From contig LNFC01000022.1 of NCBI GenBank assembly GCA_001464545.1, positions 434,001 to 498,000 on the forward strand: a stretch of DNA of 64,000 nt, given 5' to 3'. A program made the translations under genes and the position numbers. This document shows positions 1-7,250 of the stretch, piece after piece (position 1 is the first letter of the stretch; each line of letters begins with the position of its first letter). This DNA comes from Acidobacteria bacterium Ga0077551. GTDB taxonomy: Bacteria > Pseudomonadota > Alphaproteobacteria > Caulobacterales > Hyphomonadaceae. Under the pieces are notes generated by a model, which saw nothing but the letters and a program-made list of their open reading frames with translations, had not been told where the DNA came from and did not search any database.

Positions 1-548
1 AATTCCTGCGTCAGCTTCAGCATACGCGGCTCGTCGGCTGCGGGGACGCCGAGCACTTCCATGATCACGTGCAGCGGGTAGAGGAAAGCCACATCGCGCG
101 CGAAGTCGCACTCCGTCCCCTTCGCAGCCATGTTGTCGATGAAGCCGCGGGCGATTTCCCGGATCCGGTCTTCCAGCTTCCGCAGGTTCTGCGGCATGAA
201 CCAGGACTGGGTCAGCCGGCGGTATTGCATGTGATCGGGGTTATCCATCTGCACCAGCGAGCGCAGCAGGTTCGGCGAGCCGCCCATCATCTCGCGCACC
301 CGGCGGTCCGCCTCGATCGTCGTCAGAGTCGCCGAGCGGTCCTCGTTGTGAAACAGGTCGTTCTGGCGCTCGATGTTCAGGATGTCCGCATGCCGGGTCA
401 CCACCCAGAAAGGATCGAACCCTTCGATCTTGGCGACATCCAGCGGCGCATTCTTCCGCAGCCAGGCAAACGCCGCATGCGACCGGTCCCAGTCGCCATA
501 GGCTTTCGGATCAATCACGTCTTTTGCGATTTCATCGGGTATGGCCAT
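1..548 (-). CDS. Cytochrome P450 (N-terminal part, cut by window edge)
   Basis: About 182 N-terminal residues are present and the rest lies outside the window, so the heme-binding Cys loop cannot be seen. The visible part has the P450 signature MDNPDHMQYRRLTQSWF (C-helix region, where His and Arg contact the heme propionates) and a downstream segment ending in YPLHVIMEVLGVP, typical of soluble bacterial P450s acting on hydrophobic substrates such as steroids or alkanes. It would hydroxylate its substrate using ferredoxin-supplied electrons. The start is the ATG at 548, with GGGAGG about nine bases upstream. It is divergent from a TetR-type regulator and rubredoxin, which suggests that regulator controls it (inference). 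Subfamily is not resolved. Confidence 0.88.
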   Translation of the reverse strand, partial: MAIPDEIAKDVIDPKAYGDWDRSHAAFAWLRKNAPLDVAKIEGFDPFWVVTRHADILNIERQNDLFHNEDRSATLTTIEADRRVREMMGGSPNLLRSLVQMDNPDHMQYRRLTQSWFMPQNLRKLEDRIREIARGFIDNMAAKGTECDFARDVAFLYPLHVIMEVLGVPAADEPRMLKLTQE

Positions 549-646
549 GAGTGTCCTCCCAGAACACGCTTGCCGGTTGATCCGGCGAATGGGGTAGGAC
601 TACAACAAACTTGCTATACAGCCAACAATTATGTAAGGGGTGCGAC

Positions 647-1306
647 ATGAAGAACGCCGAGGCAGAGATCGACAGTCCGGCCCGCCGCCTGACGCAGGCA
701 GAGCGGCGCGACAGGTCCGAGCGCGAGTTGATCTCGGCAGCGATCAAGGTCGTCGCGGAGCAGGGCGTCTCCGCCGCCACGTTCGATGCCATCGCCCGCG
801 AAGCCGGCTTTTCGCGCGGCCTCGTCACCCAGCGCTTCGGTTCAAAGGAAGGCCTGATCCGCTCTCTCATCTGGCACTTGCACCAGTGGCAGGGTGAAGT
901 CCTCGAAGCCGGAAATGTGGACGGGATGGACGGGCTCGATGCGCTCTGCGCCTTCGTCCGGCTGCACTGTGACGCGATGCCGGCCCAGTCCGAAAGCGCC
1001 GCCTACTTCATGCTGCTCGCCGCCGCAGTGGCCGGCCGGCTGGAGACACGGGTCGCCTTTGCCGAGTCTCATGAACTGGAGCGTGTTTTGATCCGCGCCT
1101 TCATCGAACGCGGCCAGAAGAGTGGCCACATCCGTCCCGAAATCGACGCCGACGCCGAAGCGCTGATGGCAGGCTGCAGCCTGCTGGGCCTGCGGATGCA
1201 ATGCCTGATCGATACCGCCTTCGATCCCGCGCCGGTTCGCGACGCCCTCATCGGCGCCTTGCGGGATCACCTGAAGATCAAGACCGGAAAGGGGAAGCGC
1301 CCATGA
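647..1306 (+). CDS. TetR/AcrR family transcriptional regulator
   Basis: The 219-residue protein has an N-terminal TetR DNA-binding domain (about residues 25-75) with the helix-turn-helix TFDAIAREAGFSRGLVTQRF, followed by an all-helical ligand-binding region. Such proteins normally repress a neighbouring gene until a small ligand binds. The ATG at 647 was chosen because AAGGGG lies just upstream; an in-frame TTG at 611 would add twelve residues without a ribosome site. It diverges from the P450 gene and its stop overlaps the rubredoxin start (ATGA at 1303-1306), so the two are probably translated together. The ligand is unknown; a hydrophobic P450 substrate is a reasonable guess. Confidence 0.88.
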   Translation: MKNAEAEIDSPARRLTQAERRDRSERELISAAIKVVAEQGVSAATFDAIAREAGFSRGLVTQRFGSKEGLIRSLIWHLHQWQGEVLEAGNVDGMDGLDALCAFVRLHCDAMPAQSESAAYFMLLAAAVAGRLETRVAFAESHELERVLIRAFIERGQKSGHIRPEIDADAEALMAGCSLLGLRMQCLIDTAFDPAPVRDALIGALRDHLKIKTGKGKRP

Positions 1307-1479
1307 GCGCGCCATACAAGACCTGGCAATGCCGGACCTGCGGCTACATCTATGACGAGGCCGAAGGCGATGCAGGCGAGGGCCTCGTGCCCGGCACCCG
1401 CTGGGCCGACATTCCGGAAAGCTGGATCTGCCCGCTCTGCGGCACACCGAAAACCGAGTTCGACATGGTCGAACTCTAG
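1303..1479 (+). CDS. Rubredoxin
   Basis: This is a complete 58-residue rubredoxin. The single iron is bound by four cysteines in two CxxCG loops, C10/C13 (CRTCG) and C43/C46 (CPLCG), with the aromatic residues and the GTRWADIP segment usual in the family. It carries one electron at a time in the cytoplasm, classically to alkane hydroxylases or to peroxide-reducing enzymes. The start overlaps the stop of the TetR gene. Its stop overlaps, by two bases, the stop of the convergent phospholipase-like gene. Coexpression with a regulator next to a P450 suggests a role in an oxygenase system, but no alkB gene is in view. Confidence 0.95.
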   Translation: MSAPYKTWQCRTCGYIYDEAEGDAGEGLVPGTRWADIPESWICPLCGTPKTEFDMVEL

Positions 1480-2261
1480 CTCGCCTTCGCGACCCGCACG
1501 CATTTCCCGCTGGCCGTCTCGCAATCCAGCCGGTCAACATCCAGCAGATCCCCGAACGGATTGATCGTCGACGGATCATCCACCTTCAGCGTCAGGGCGT
1601 AGGCATCGCCGATATTCGCCGCGTTGCGGAACCACGAGACCGACGTGCCCGCGCACAGCGTCTTCACTTCTCCCGGCTGCAGCGACAGCGACGAGACGCC
1701 CGGCGCCGTCGCGATCCATTTTCCGTGTGCATCATGCAGCGTCAGGAAAAAGCGCAGCTTCCGGTTCGAGGCATTGCGCGCCTCGGCGCAGGCTTCGAGG
1801 TGGCGCGTGCCGTTCATCCCTTCGCTGACCGTCTGGCTCACCTTGCCGAACTGACCCTCGGTCACGCCGCGCGGATACAGCATCGAGCCGAACCGGGAAT
1901 TGACCGCGCGGTAATAGGTATAGGCCGCCACTTCGCAGGCCGCATGCTTGCCGGCGGCGCTGGCCTTCGGCCAGTTGGCATCGCAGGCTTCGCGCATGTC
2001 ACTGAGGAAGTCGGCGTCGCATACGCCCTGGTCAAGCTGGCCGGAACGGTAGCAGGCATCGTGGAACTTGCAGGCTTCAAGGAAGGGCCCGTCCGGCACC
2101 ACCGCGTCGAGCAGGTCACGCCCCCCACAGGCATCCAGCGGCTCGCGCGCGCTCATCACCGAGGCCGAGACGACGGCGTTGTCTCGGGCCCGGCCTTTCG
2201 CCAGGGCGGGAGGAGCCAGCAGGCTGGCGGCGAGGGCGGCAGCGAACAGTGTGCGAAGCAT
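1476..2261 (-). CDS. Secreted phospholipase A2-like protein
   Basis: The 261-residue protein begins with a signal peptide (hydrophobic residues 5-20, likely cleavage after PALA). Residues 45-125 resemble prokaryotic phospholipase A2: CKFHDACY carries the His67-Asp68 catalytic pair, and CDADFLSDMREAC gives the second cysteine pair and metal-side Asp. Phospholipase A2 hydrolyses the sn-2 ester of glycerophospholipids. The C-terminal half (about 130-261), with further cysteines, is not recognised. The upstream sequence carries GGAAAGC before the ATG at 2261. It could instead be a non-catalytic binding protein using this fold. It is convergent with the rubredoxin gene. Confidence 0.7.
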   Translation of the reverse strand: MLRTLFAAALAASLLAPPALAKGRARDNAVVSASVMSAREPLDACGGRDLLDAVVPDGPFLEACKFHDACYRSGQLDQGVCDADFLSDMREACDANWPKASAAGKHAACEVAAYTYYRAVNSRFGSMLYPRGVTEGQFGKVSQTVSEGMNGTRHLEACAEARNASNRKLRFFLTLHDAHGKWIATAPGVSSLSLQPGEVKTLCAGTSVSWFRNAANIGDAYALTLKVDDPSTINPFGDLLDVDRLDCETASGKCVRVAKAS

Positions 2262-2343
2262 GGAGAAAATGCTTTCCGGTCTCCGATGGCAAATTCAAGG
2301 CATCCCTTGCAGTCGCCCTGCTCCCGGGTTTATCCCGCCTGCC

Positions 2344-2820
2344 ATGACCGATGATTTCAACCGCTACCAGACTACCGAACTCCCCCCCGGCTACAGCCAG
2401 CTCGCCTGGCACCGGGGCTTCGGCCGCCAGATCGGCCCGCTCTTCGAGAAGCGCGAAAACGGTCACCTGACCCGCGCCTTCCGGGTCGAGGAGTATCACA
2501 CCAACGGCATGCTCAACGCGCATGGCGGCATGCTGATGACCTTTGCCGACATGGCTTGGGGCGGCGCAGTCGAGAATGACGAGGACACCTGGTGGGTGAC
2601 CGTCCGTCTCCTTTGCGACTTCCTCGCCGGCGCGCCGCTAGGCAGTTTCGTCGAGGGCGACGGCGTCGTTGTCGGCCAGCAGGACGACATCATCACCGTT
2701 GAAGGCCGCATCTGGACCGGCGACAAGACGATCATGCGCGGCACCGGCATCTTCAAGATCATCCCCCGCCGCGACGGCGCCCCGATGCGCGAAGCGGCGG
2801 CCGCGAAGGCGAAGGTTTAG
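2344..2820 (+). CDS. PaaI-like hotdog-fold thioesterase
   Basis: The 158-residue protein has the hotdog thioesterase pattern: NAHGGMLMTFADMAWGGAV forms the central helix and its preceding HGG loop, followed by strands reading WVTVRLLCDFLAGAPLG and VEGRIWTGDKTIMRGTGIF. Members hydrolyse acyl-CoA or aryl-CoA thioesters in the cytoplasm, usually as dimers or tetramers. The start is the ATG at 2344; longer in-frame readings upstream run through the region antisense to the phospholipase-like gene. The substrate cannot be told from sequence. It stands alone between the phospholipase-like gene and the convergent terC gene. Confidence 0.85.
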   Translation: MTDDFNRYQTTELPPGYSQLAWHRGFGRQIGPLFEKRENGHLTRAFRVEEYHTNGMLNAHGGMLMTFADMAWGGAVENDEDTWWVTVRLLCDFLAGAPLGSFVEGDGVVVGQQDDIITVEGRIWTGDKTIMRGTGIFKIIPRRDGAPMREAAAAKAKV

Positions 2821-2853
2821 GAAGTTCCCTCGGAGCTTGATGCGCGCTCTGAA

Positions 2854-2879
2854 CCCCTCTCCCCACTAGGGGAAAGGGG
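2854..2879. terminator. Hairpin between convergent genes
   Basis: CCCCTCTCCCC and GGGGAAAGGGG pair around an ACTA loop, with one internal C/A mismatch. It lies between the convergent thioesterase and terC stops and could end transcription from both sides, although neither side has a strong T run. Confidence 0.45.
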
Positions 2880-2887
2880 GCTTGAAG

Positions 2888-3934
2888 TCAGTGCGCCGAC
2901 TTTTCCTTCCCGCCAGTCTTCCACAGCGAGTAGAGGATCGCGCCGCCGAGGAAGGCGATGGTCAGCATCAGCGACCACTGCGGCTCAAGGTAAGGCACCA
3001 GGTGCAGCTGCTTGTAGAGCAGGAAGTTCCAGAAGATCTTCAGGCCGATCAGCACCAGCACCAGCGACAGGCCGTACTTCAGATACTTGAACCGCGCGAT
3101 CGCCGCCGCCAGCATGAAGTACATCGAGCGCAGCCCCAGGATGGCGAAGATGTTCGAGGTGTAGACGATGAAGGGGTCCCGTGTGACCGCAAAGATCGCA
3201 GGCACGGAATCGACCGCAAAGATGATGTCCACGACTTCGACCATGATGACGCAGAGCAGCAGGGGCGTGCCCCAAAGGACCAGCTTTCCGGTCACTGGAT
3301 GAGGTTTGCGCACGACGAAATTGTGGTTCTCGATCGTGTCGGTCACCCGCAGGCGTTTCCTCAGGAATTTCAGGACGGGGTTGTCGTTAAGATCCATGTG
3401 ATCGTCATCGCCGCCGCCGGAGAACAGCATTTTTCCGCCGGTGAAGATCAGGAACGCGGCAAAGAAATAGAGCACCCAGGTGAACTCGTTGACGATCGCG
3501 GCGCCCAGCGAAATGAAGATGCCCCGGAACACGATCGCCCCGATGATGCCCCAGAACAGCACCCGGTGCTGGTATTCCCGGGGTACAGCAAAAAAAGTGA
3601 ACACCATGCCGATGACGAAGATGTTGTCGAAGGCCAATGCGGTTTCGAGAAGGTAGCCGGTCGCAAACTGGAGCGTCGCCTGAGCGCGCAGGTTCTCCGG
3701 CTCGTTGTAGTATTGCGGGTCCGGCTGGTAGCCGAAGTAGATGTAGAAGCCGAACGCCACGGCGAGCGAGGCAAAACACCCCCACATGATGGCGCTCTTC
3801 TTCGGAGAGACGACCTGATCCTTCTTGTTGAGGAGGCCCAGATCGACCCATAGCAGAAAGCCGATGAAGGACAGGAATGCGATCCACAACCAGACGGGTT
3901 GGCCCGCGTATATGACGGTCAGTAATTCAGGCAT
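2888..3934 (-). CDS. TerC/Alx family integral membrane protein
   Basis: This 348-residue multi-pass inner membrane protein matches the TerC/Alx family: the N-terminal WLWIAFLSFIGFLLWVDLG segment, ETALAFDNIFVIGMVF, VFRGIFISLGAAIV and the later VVDIIFAVDSVPAIFAVT carry the intramembrane acidic residues characteristic of the family. Family members take part in manganese export and in metallation of exported proteins, and were first named for tellurite resistance. It lies downstream of chrA on the same strand with a roughly 137-base gap holding a perfect hairpin. The metal is inferred from the family, not shown here. Confidence 0.9.
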   Translation of the reverse strand: MPELLTVIYAGQPVWLWIAFLSFIGFLLWVDLGLLNKKDQVVSPKKSAIMWGCFASLAVAFGFYIYFGYQPDPQYYNEPENLRAQATLQFATGYLLETALAFDNIFVIGMVFTFFAVPREYQHRVLFWGIIGAIVFRGIFISLGAAIVNEFTWVLYFFAAFLIFTGGKMLFSGGGDDDHMDLNDNPVLKFLRKRLRVTDTIENHNFVVRKPHPVTGKLVLWGTPLLLCVIMVEVVDIIFAVDSVPAIFAVTRDPFIVYTSNIFAILGLRSMYFMLAAAIARFKYLKYGLSLVLVLIGLKIFWNFLLYKQLHLVPYLEPQWSLMLTIAFLGGAILYSLWKTGGKEKSAH

Positions 3935-3997
3935 GGGAATTTAGGGGTCCGGAAAGGCGCGCCGCGTCAGCGCAATATCCGTGAGGGATCCGACATC

Positions 3998-4017
3998 GTA
4001 TCTGCCGCCGCAGATAC
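3998..4017. other. Perfect 8-bp hairpin between chrA and terC
   Basis: GTATCTGC and GCAGATAC pair around a four-base loop. On the minus strand it falls about 65 bases before the terC start and about 55 bases after the chrA stop. No T run follows. It may be a terminator for chrA or part of a terC leader; I could not match it to the yybP-ykoY manganese riboswitch. Confidence 0.4.
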
Positions 4018-4071
4018 CAGAGGGGCCCGGTTCCGAGTCTGGGGGCACACATAGAGAGTCGCGCCCAGCCG

Positions 4072-5361
4072 TCAAGCGATGGCGGGCACGGCTGACCGGA
4101 CAAGACCCGCCGCTGCGCAGGCGAGAACGACCAGCAGGATGTTGGCTTTCAGCCGGATCAGGGCGACGGCCGCTGCGGCCGCGATCAGCAAGGCGACGGG
4201 GTCGAGCGTCCCCGCGACGGGAAGGGTCAAGGACTGTCCGAAGGGCATTGCGGCCTGGAAGGTCGCCCCGAACAGGACCGCGAAGCTGAAGACCAGCGCG
4301 ATCTTGCTGATGATCCCGAAGACGGCCGCCGTGATCGACCGGAGTATGCCGGCGGCAAACCGGTTCTGCCGCAGGCGTTCCGAGAAGGGCGCCCCGGCGA
4401 AGATCCAGACGAAAGACGGCGCGAAGGTGCACCAGCTCGCCATCGCGGCGGCGAGGGCCGCGAGCATCAGGCCGCCGCCTTCTGCCTGCCAGCCGGCCAT
4501 GAAGCCGACGAACTGGTTGACCAGCACGAGGGGGCCGGGCGTCGTCTCGGCAAGGCCAAGCCCGTCGATCATCTGCGGCGCGGTCAGCCAGCCTTCGGCC
4601 TCGACCGCCTGCTGCTGCAGGTAGGCGAGCACGGTGTAAGCGCCGCCGAAGGTGACGAGGGCGAGCTTCGAGAAGAGCAGACCGACCCGGGTCAGCACAT
4701 GGTCCGGTCCGAGCAAGGTGAAGGCGGCGGCGAGCGGGGCAAGCCAGAGGGCAGTCGAGGCGGCGGCGGTGGCGAGGGCGCTGCCTGCCTTCGGCGATGC
4801 GGCGGCCTGTGATGGCGTGAGCGCCGGTGCGGCGAAGCTGCGGGCAAGACCGAAGGCCGCCGCGGCGGCGATCACCAGCGGGAAGGGCAAGGCAAACAGG
4901 AAGAGGCCGAGGAAGGCGAGCGCCGCGATCGCGAGATCAGCGCCCGTCTTCAGGGCTCGCTTACCGACTTTCCAGAGCGCTTCGAGAATGAACCCGATGA
5001 CGGCGGCCTTGATGCCATAGAAGAGCGCGCTCACGACCGGTGTGGTGCCGAGCGTGGCGTAGAGCCAGGTGAGGCCGAACACGATTCCGGCGCCGGGCAG
5101 GACAAACAAGGTGCCCGCAATGATGCCGCCAGCGACGCCGTGCAGGCGCCAGCCGGCATAAGTGGCCAGCTGCTGCGCCTCGGGGCCGGGCAGCAGCATG
5201 CAGTAGTTGAGGGCGTGCAGGTACTCTTCCTCGCCGAGCCATTTTTTCTCGTCGACGAAGATGCGGTGCATCAGCGCGATCTGCCCGGCCGGGCCACCAA
5301 AGCCGAGACAGCCGATACGGAAGCTCGCGGCGGTCAGTTCGCCAAGGGAAGGAGTCGTCAT
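4072..5361 (-). CDS. chrA: Chromate transporter, bidomain ChrA
   Basis: The 429-residue protein has two homologous CHR domains. The N-terminal one opens with FRIGCLGFGGPAGQIALMHR, the hallmark of the family; the C-terminal one starts near residue 225 with FSKLALVTFGGAYTVLAYL. ChrA exports chromate across the inner membrane, driven by proton movement. The ATG at 5361 was chosen because GAGG sits six bases upstream; ATG 5373 and GTG 5376 are in frame but have weaker sites. No chrB regulator is seen beside it. An ion other than chromate is possible in unstudied members. Confidence 0.9.
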   Translation of the reverse strand: MTTPSLGELTAASFRIGCLGFGGPAGQIALMHRIFVDEKKWLGEEEYLHALNYCMLLPGPEAQQLATYAGWRLHGVAGGIIAGTLFVLPGAGIVFGLTWLYATLGTTPVVSALFYGIKAAVIGFILEALWKVGKRALKTGADLAIAALAFLGLFLFALPFPLVIAAAAAFGLARSFAAPALTPSQAAASPKAGSALATAAASTALWLAPLAAAFTLLGPDHVLTRVGLLFSKLALVTFGGAYTVLAYLQQQAVEAEGWLTAPQMIDGLGLAETTPGPLVLVNQFVGFMAGWQAEGGGLMLAALAAAMASWCTFAPSFVWIFAGAPFSERLRQNRFAAGILRSITAAVFGIISKIALVFSFAVLFGATFQAAMPFGQSLTLPVAGTLDPVALLIAAAAAVALIRLKANILLVVLACAAAGLVRSAVPAIA

Positions 5362-5517
5362 CGATAGCCTCATCACTCATGGCCCAAAGGCCGAAGAGTG
5401 GGGCTTGGGCGCACGCACGCCTGTCCGGGCGCCCACGTAGCCCGGTAGAAGATGACTAGCCGATTTGCGACGGCCTGCAAGCACCCCTGCTTCAAGGCCC
5501 GTTTAATCCGGCTGCAG

Positions 5518-5546
5518 TTGACTCTTCCGGGCCGCCTCAGTATCCG
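5518..5546 (+). promoter_or_regulatory. Candidate promoter of the his operon
   Basis: TTGACT (5518-5523) and TATCCG (5541-5546) are separated by exactly 17 bases. Transcription from it would begin near 5552-5555, at or within three bases of the leader-peptide ATG. The rest of the roughly 400-base chrA-hisS gap upstream of it shows no gene. Confidence 0.5.
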
Positions 5547-5554
5547 CCCGGACC

Positions 5555-5593
5555 ATGAACACGAACTCGCACCACCATCATCATCACGCATGA
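5555..5593 (+). CDS. his operon leader peptide (MNTNSHHHHHHA)
   Basis: A 12-codon reading frame encodes MNTNSHHHHHHA and then stops at TGA. Six successive histidine codons (CAC CAC CAT CAT CAT CAC) upstream of hisS-hisZ-hisG are the classic mark of ribosome-mediated attenuation: histidyl-tRNA shortage stalls the ribosome at the His run and changes folding of the RNA behind it. No Shine-Dalgarno sequence precedes the ATG, and the candidate promoter places the transcript start almost at the ATG, so it may be translated as a leaderless message. Chance occurrence of a start codon, six His codons and a stop directly upstream of a his operon is very unlikely. Confidence 0.85.
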   Translation: MNTNSHHHHHHA

Positions 5594-5630
5594 CGCGCCG
5601 GCGAGGCGCGAACCGGTCCGGCTGCGCCTC
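5594..5630 (+). promoter_or_regulatory. Mutually exclusive hairpins after the his leader
   Basis: CGCGCC (5594-5599) can pair with GGCGCG (5605-5610), while GAGGCGC (5603-5609) can instead pair with GCGCCTC (5624-5630). The two stems share bases and cannot form together, as expected in an attenuator. A further stem, GCCCGC/GCGGGC, lies at 5720-5740. No strong poly-T run follows any of them, so which stem is the terminator, or whether Rho is used, is unresolved. Confidence 0.5.
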
Positions 5631-5768
5631 TGATAGTGTTCCCCTTCCAGAACCGAACCAGAAGATGCAGGCCGAAACCCGGCTCCCGCGCCGCATCGAC
5701 GCGCCGCCTTCCCATTCCGGCCCGCGCCGTCTAAGCGGGCTCAGCCTGACACAGGACCTGGAACGACC

Positions 5769-7250
5769 ATGAGCGACAAGGCAAACCCGCCCGCATCGGC
5801 TAAAGATCTCGCCCGCAAGCCGCGCGGCTTTCCCGACAAGCGGGAAGGATTGATCCATGCCCAGGCCCGCCTCGTCGAAACGGTCACCGGTGTCTACCGC
5901 CAATGGGGCTTCGAAGCACTGGAGACGAGCGCCTTCGAGTATGCCGACTCGCTCGGCAAGTTCCTGCCGGATGCCGACCGCCCGAACGCAGGCGTGTTCG
6001 CCATCCAGGACGATGACGAGCAGTGGATGGCCCTGCGCTATGACCTGACCGCGCCGCTCGCCCGTTTCGTGGCGGAGCAGGGCCAGGGCCTCGGCCGCCC
6101 GTTCCGGCGCTACGCCGCCGGCCCCGTCTGGCGCAACGAGAAACCGGGTCCCGGCCGGTTCCGCGAATTCTGGCAGTGCGACGCGGATACCGTCGGCGCG
6201 CCCGGCTTCCATGCCGATGCCGAGATGATCGCGATGGGCGCCGAAGCCCTGCGCGCCATCGGCATGAAGCCCGGCGAGTTTGTCATCCGCGTCAACACCC
6301 GCCGCCTGCTCAACGGCGTGCTCGACTCTGTAGGCGCCGAGAACGCCGGCACGCGCCTCGCCATCCTGCGCGCGCTCGACAAGCTCGACCGCCTGGGCGC
6401 CTCCGGCGTTGCCGACCTCCTCGGCGCCGGCCGCAAGGACGAGAGCGGCGACTTCACCAAGGGCGCCGGCCTGGATGCAGCCGCCGTGAAGCGCCTGCTC
6501 GCCTTTGCCGAAGCGGGCGCGGCGACGCGCGCCGTGACGCTCGCCAATCTCGCCAAGGCTGCCGGCTTCACCGAAGAAGGCAAGGCGGGCCTCGCCGAAC
6601 TCGAAGCCATCGCCCTCGCGCTCGAAGCCCTCGGCGCACCGGAGGACGATGTGAAGATCGATCCGTCCGTAGTCAGAGGACTTGAGTACTACACTGGCCC
6701 CGTCTTCGAGGCCGAGCTGCTGCGAGAAGTCACCGGCGAAGACGGCAAGACCTACCGCATCGGCTCCATCGGCGGCGGCGGGCGCTATGACGATCTCGTC
6801 GCGCGCTTCACCGGCGAGACGGTCCCCGCCACCGGCTTCTCCATCGGCATCTCGCGCCTCGCCGCCGCGCTCGCTATCCTGGGGGAGGGCGCGAAACTCG
6901 ACGGCCCCGTCGTCGTGCTCAATCTGGACAAGGACAATCCGGGCCTCGCGCTCGGCCTCGCCGCAGAACTGCGCCGTGCCGGCCTGCGCGCCGAGGCCTA
7001 TATGGGCGCCTCCGGCATGCGCCCGCAGATGAAGTATGCTGACCGCCGCGCCTCACCCGCCGTCGTCATCGTCGGCGGCGACGAAGTTGCCAAGGGCACC
7101 GTCACGATCAAGGATCTCGAGATGGGCGCGCTGAAGGCGCAGGCGATCACCTCCAACGAGGAATACCGCGAAGCCCGCCCCGGCCAGATCGAAGTGCCGC
7201 GCGACCAGATGGTCGCCGCCGTGCGCGCCATCGTCGAGGCGCAGACATGA
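5769..7250 (+). CDS. hisS: Histidine--tRNA ligase
   Basis: The 493-residue protein is a class II HisRS that charges tRNA-His. Motif 2 is around RRYAAGPVWRNEKPGPGRF, the histidine A loop is VVRGLEYYTGPVFEAEL, and motif 3 follows GGGGRYDDL as ATGFSIGISRLAAAL; an anticodon-binding domain closes the protein. It is longer than the usual 420-430 residues of bacterial HisRS, and its motif 2 loop differs from the common RHERPQxGRYR form. Both features fit the divergent HisRS of many alphaproteobacteria, which recognises an unusual tRNA-His (family knowledge). It lies first in the operon behind the His leader and its stop overlaps hisZ. Confidence 0.97.
   Translation: MSDKANPPASAKDLARKPRGFPDKREGLIHAQARLVETVTGVYRQWGFEALETSAFEYADSLGKFLPDADRPNAGVFAIQDDDEQWMALRYDLTAPLARFVAEQGQGLGRPFRRYAAGPVWRNEKPGPGRFREFWQCDADTVGAPGFHADAEMIAMGAEALRAIGMKPGEFVIRVNTRRLLNGVLDSVGAENAGTRLAILRALDKLDRLGASGVADLLGAGRKDESGDFTKGAGLDAAAVKRLLAFAEAGAATRAVTLANLAKAAGFTEEGKAGLAELEAIALALEALGAPEDDVKIDPSVVRGLEYYTGPVFEAELLREVTGEDGKTYRIGSIGGGGRYDDLVARFTGETVPATGFSIGISRLAAALAILGEGAKLDGPVVVLNLDKDNPGLALGLAAELRRAGLRAEAYMGASGMRPQMKYADRRASPAVVIVGGDEVAKGTVTIKDLEMGALKAQAITSNEEYREARPGQIEVPRDQMVAAVRAIVEAQT

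Noticed and set aside
3935-4071. yybP-ykoY riboswitch before terC
   Set aside because: I could not find the conserved GGGGAGUAG-like and GCCGAAA-like segments; only a simple hairpin is supported.
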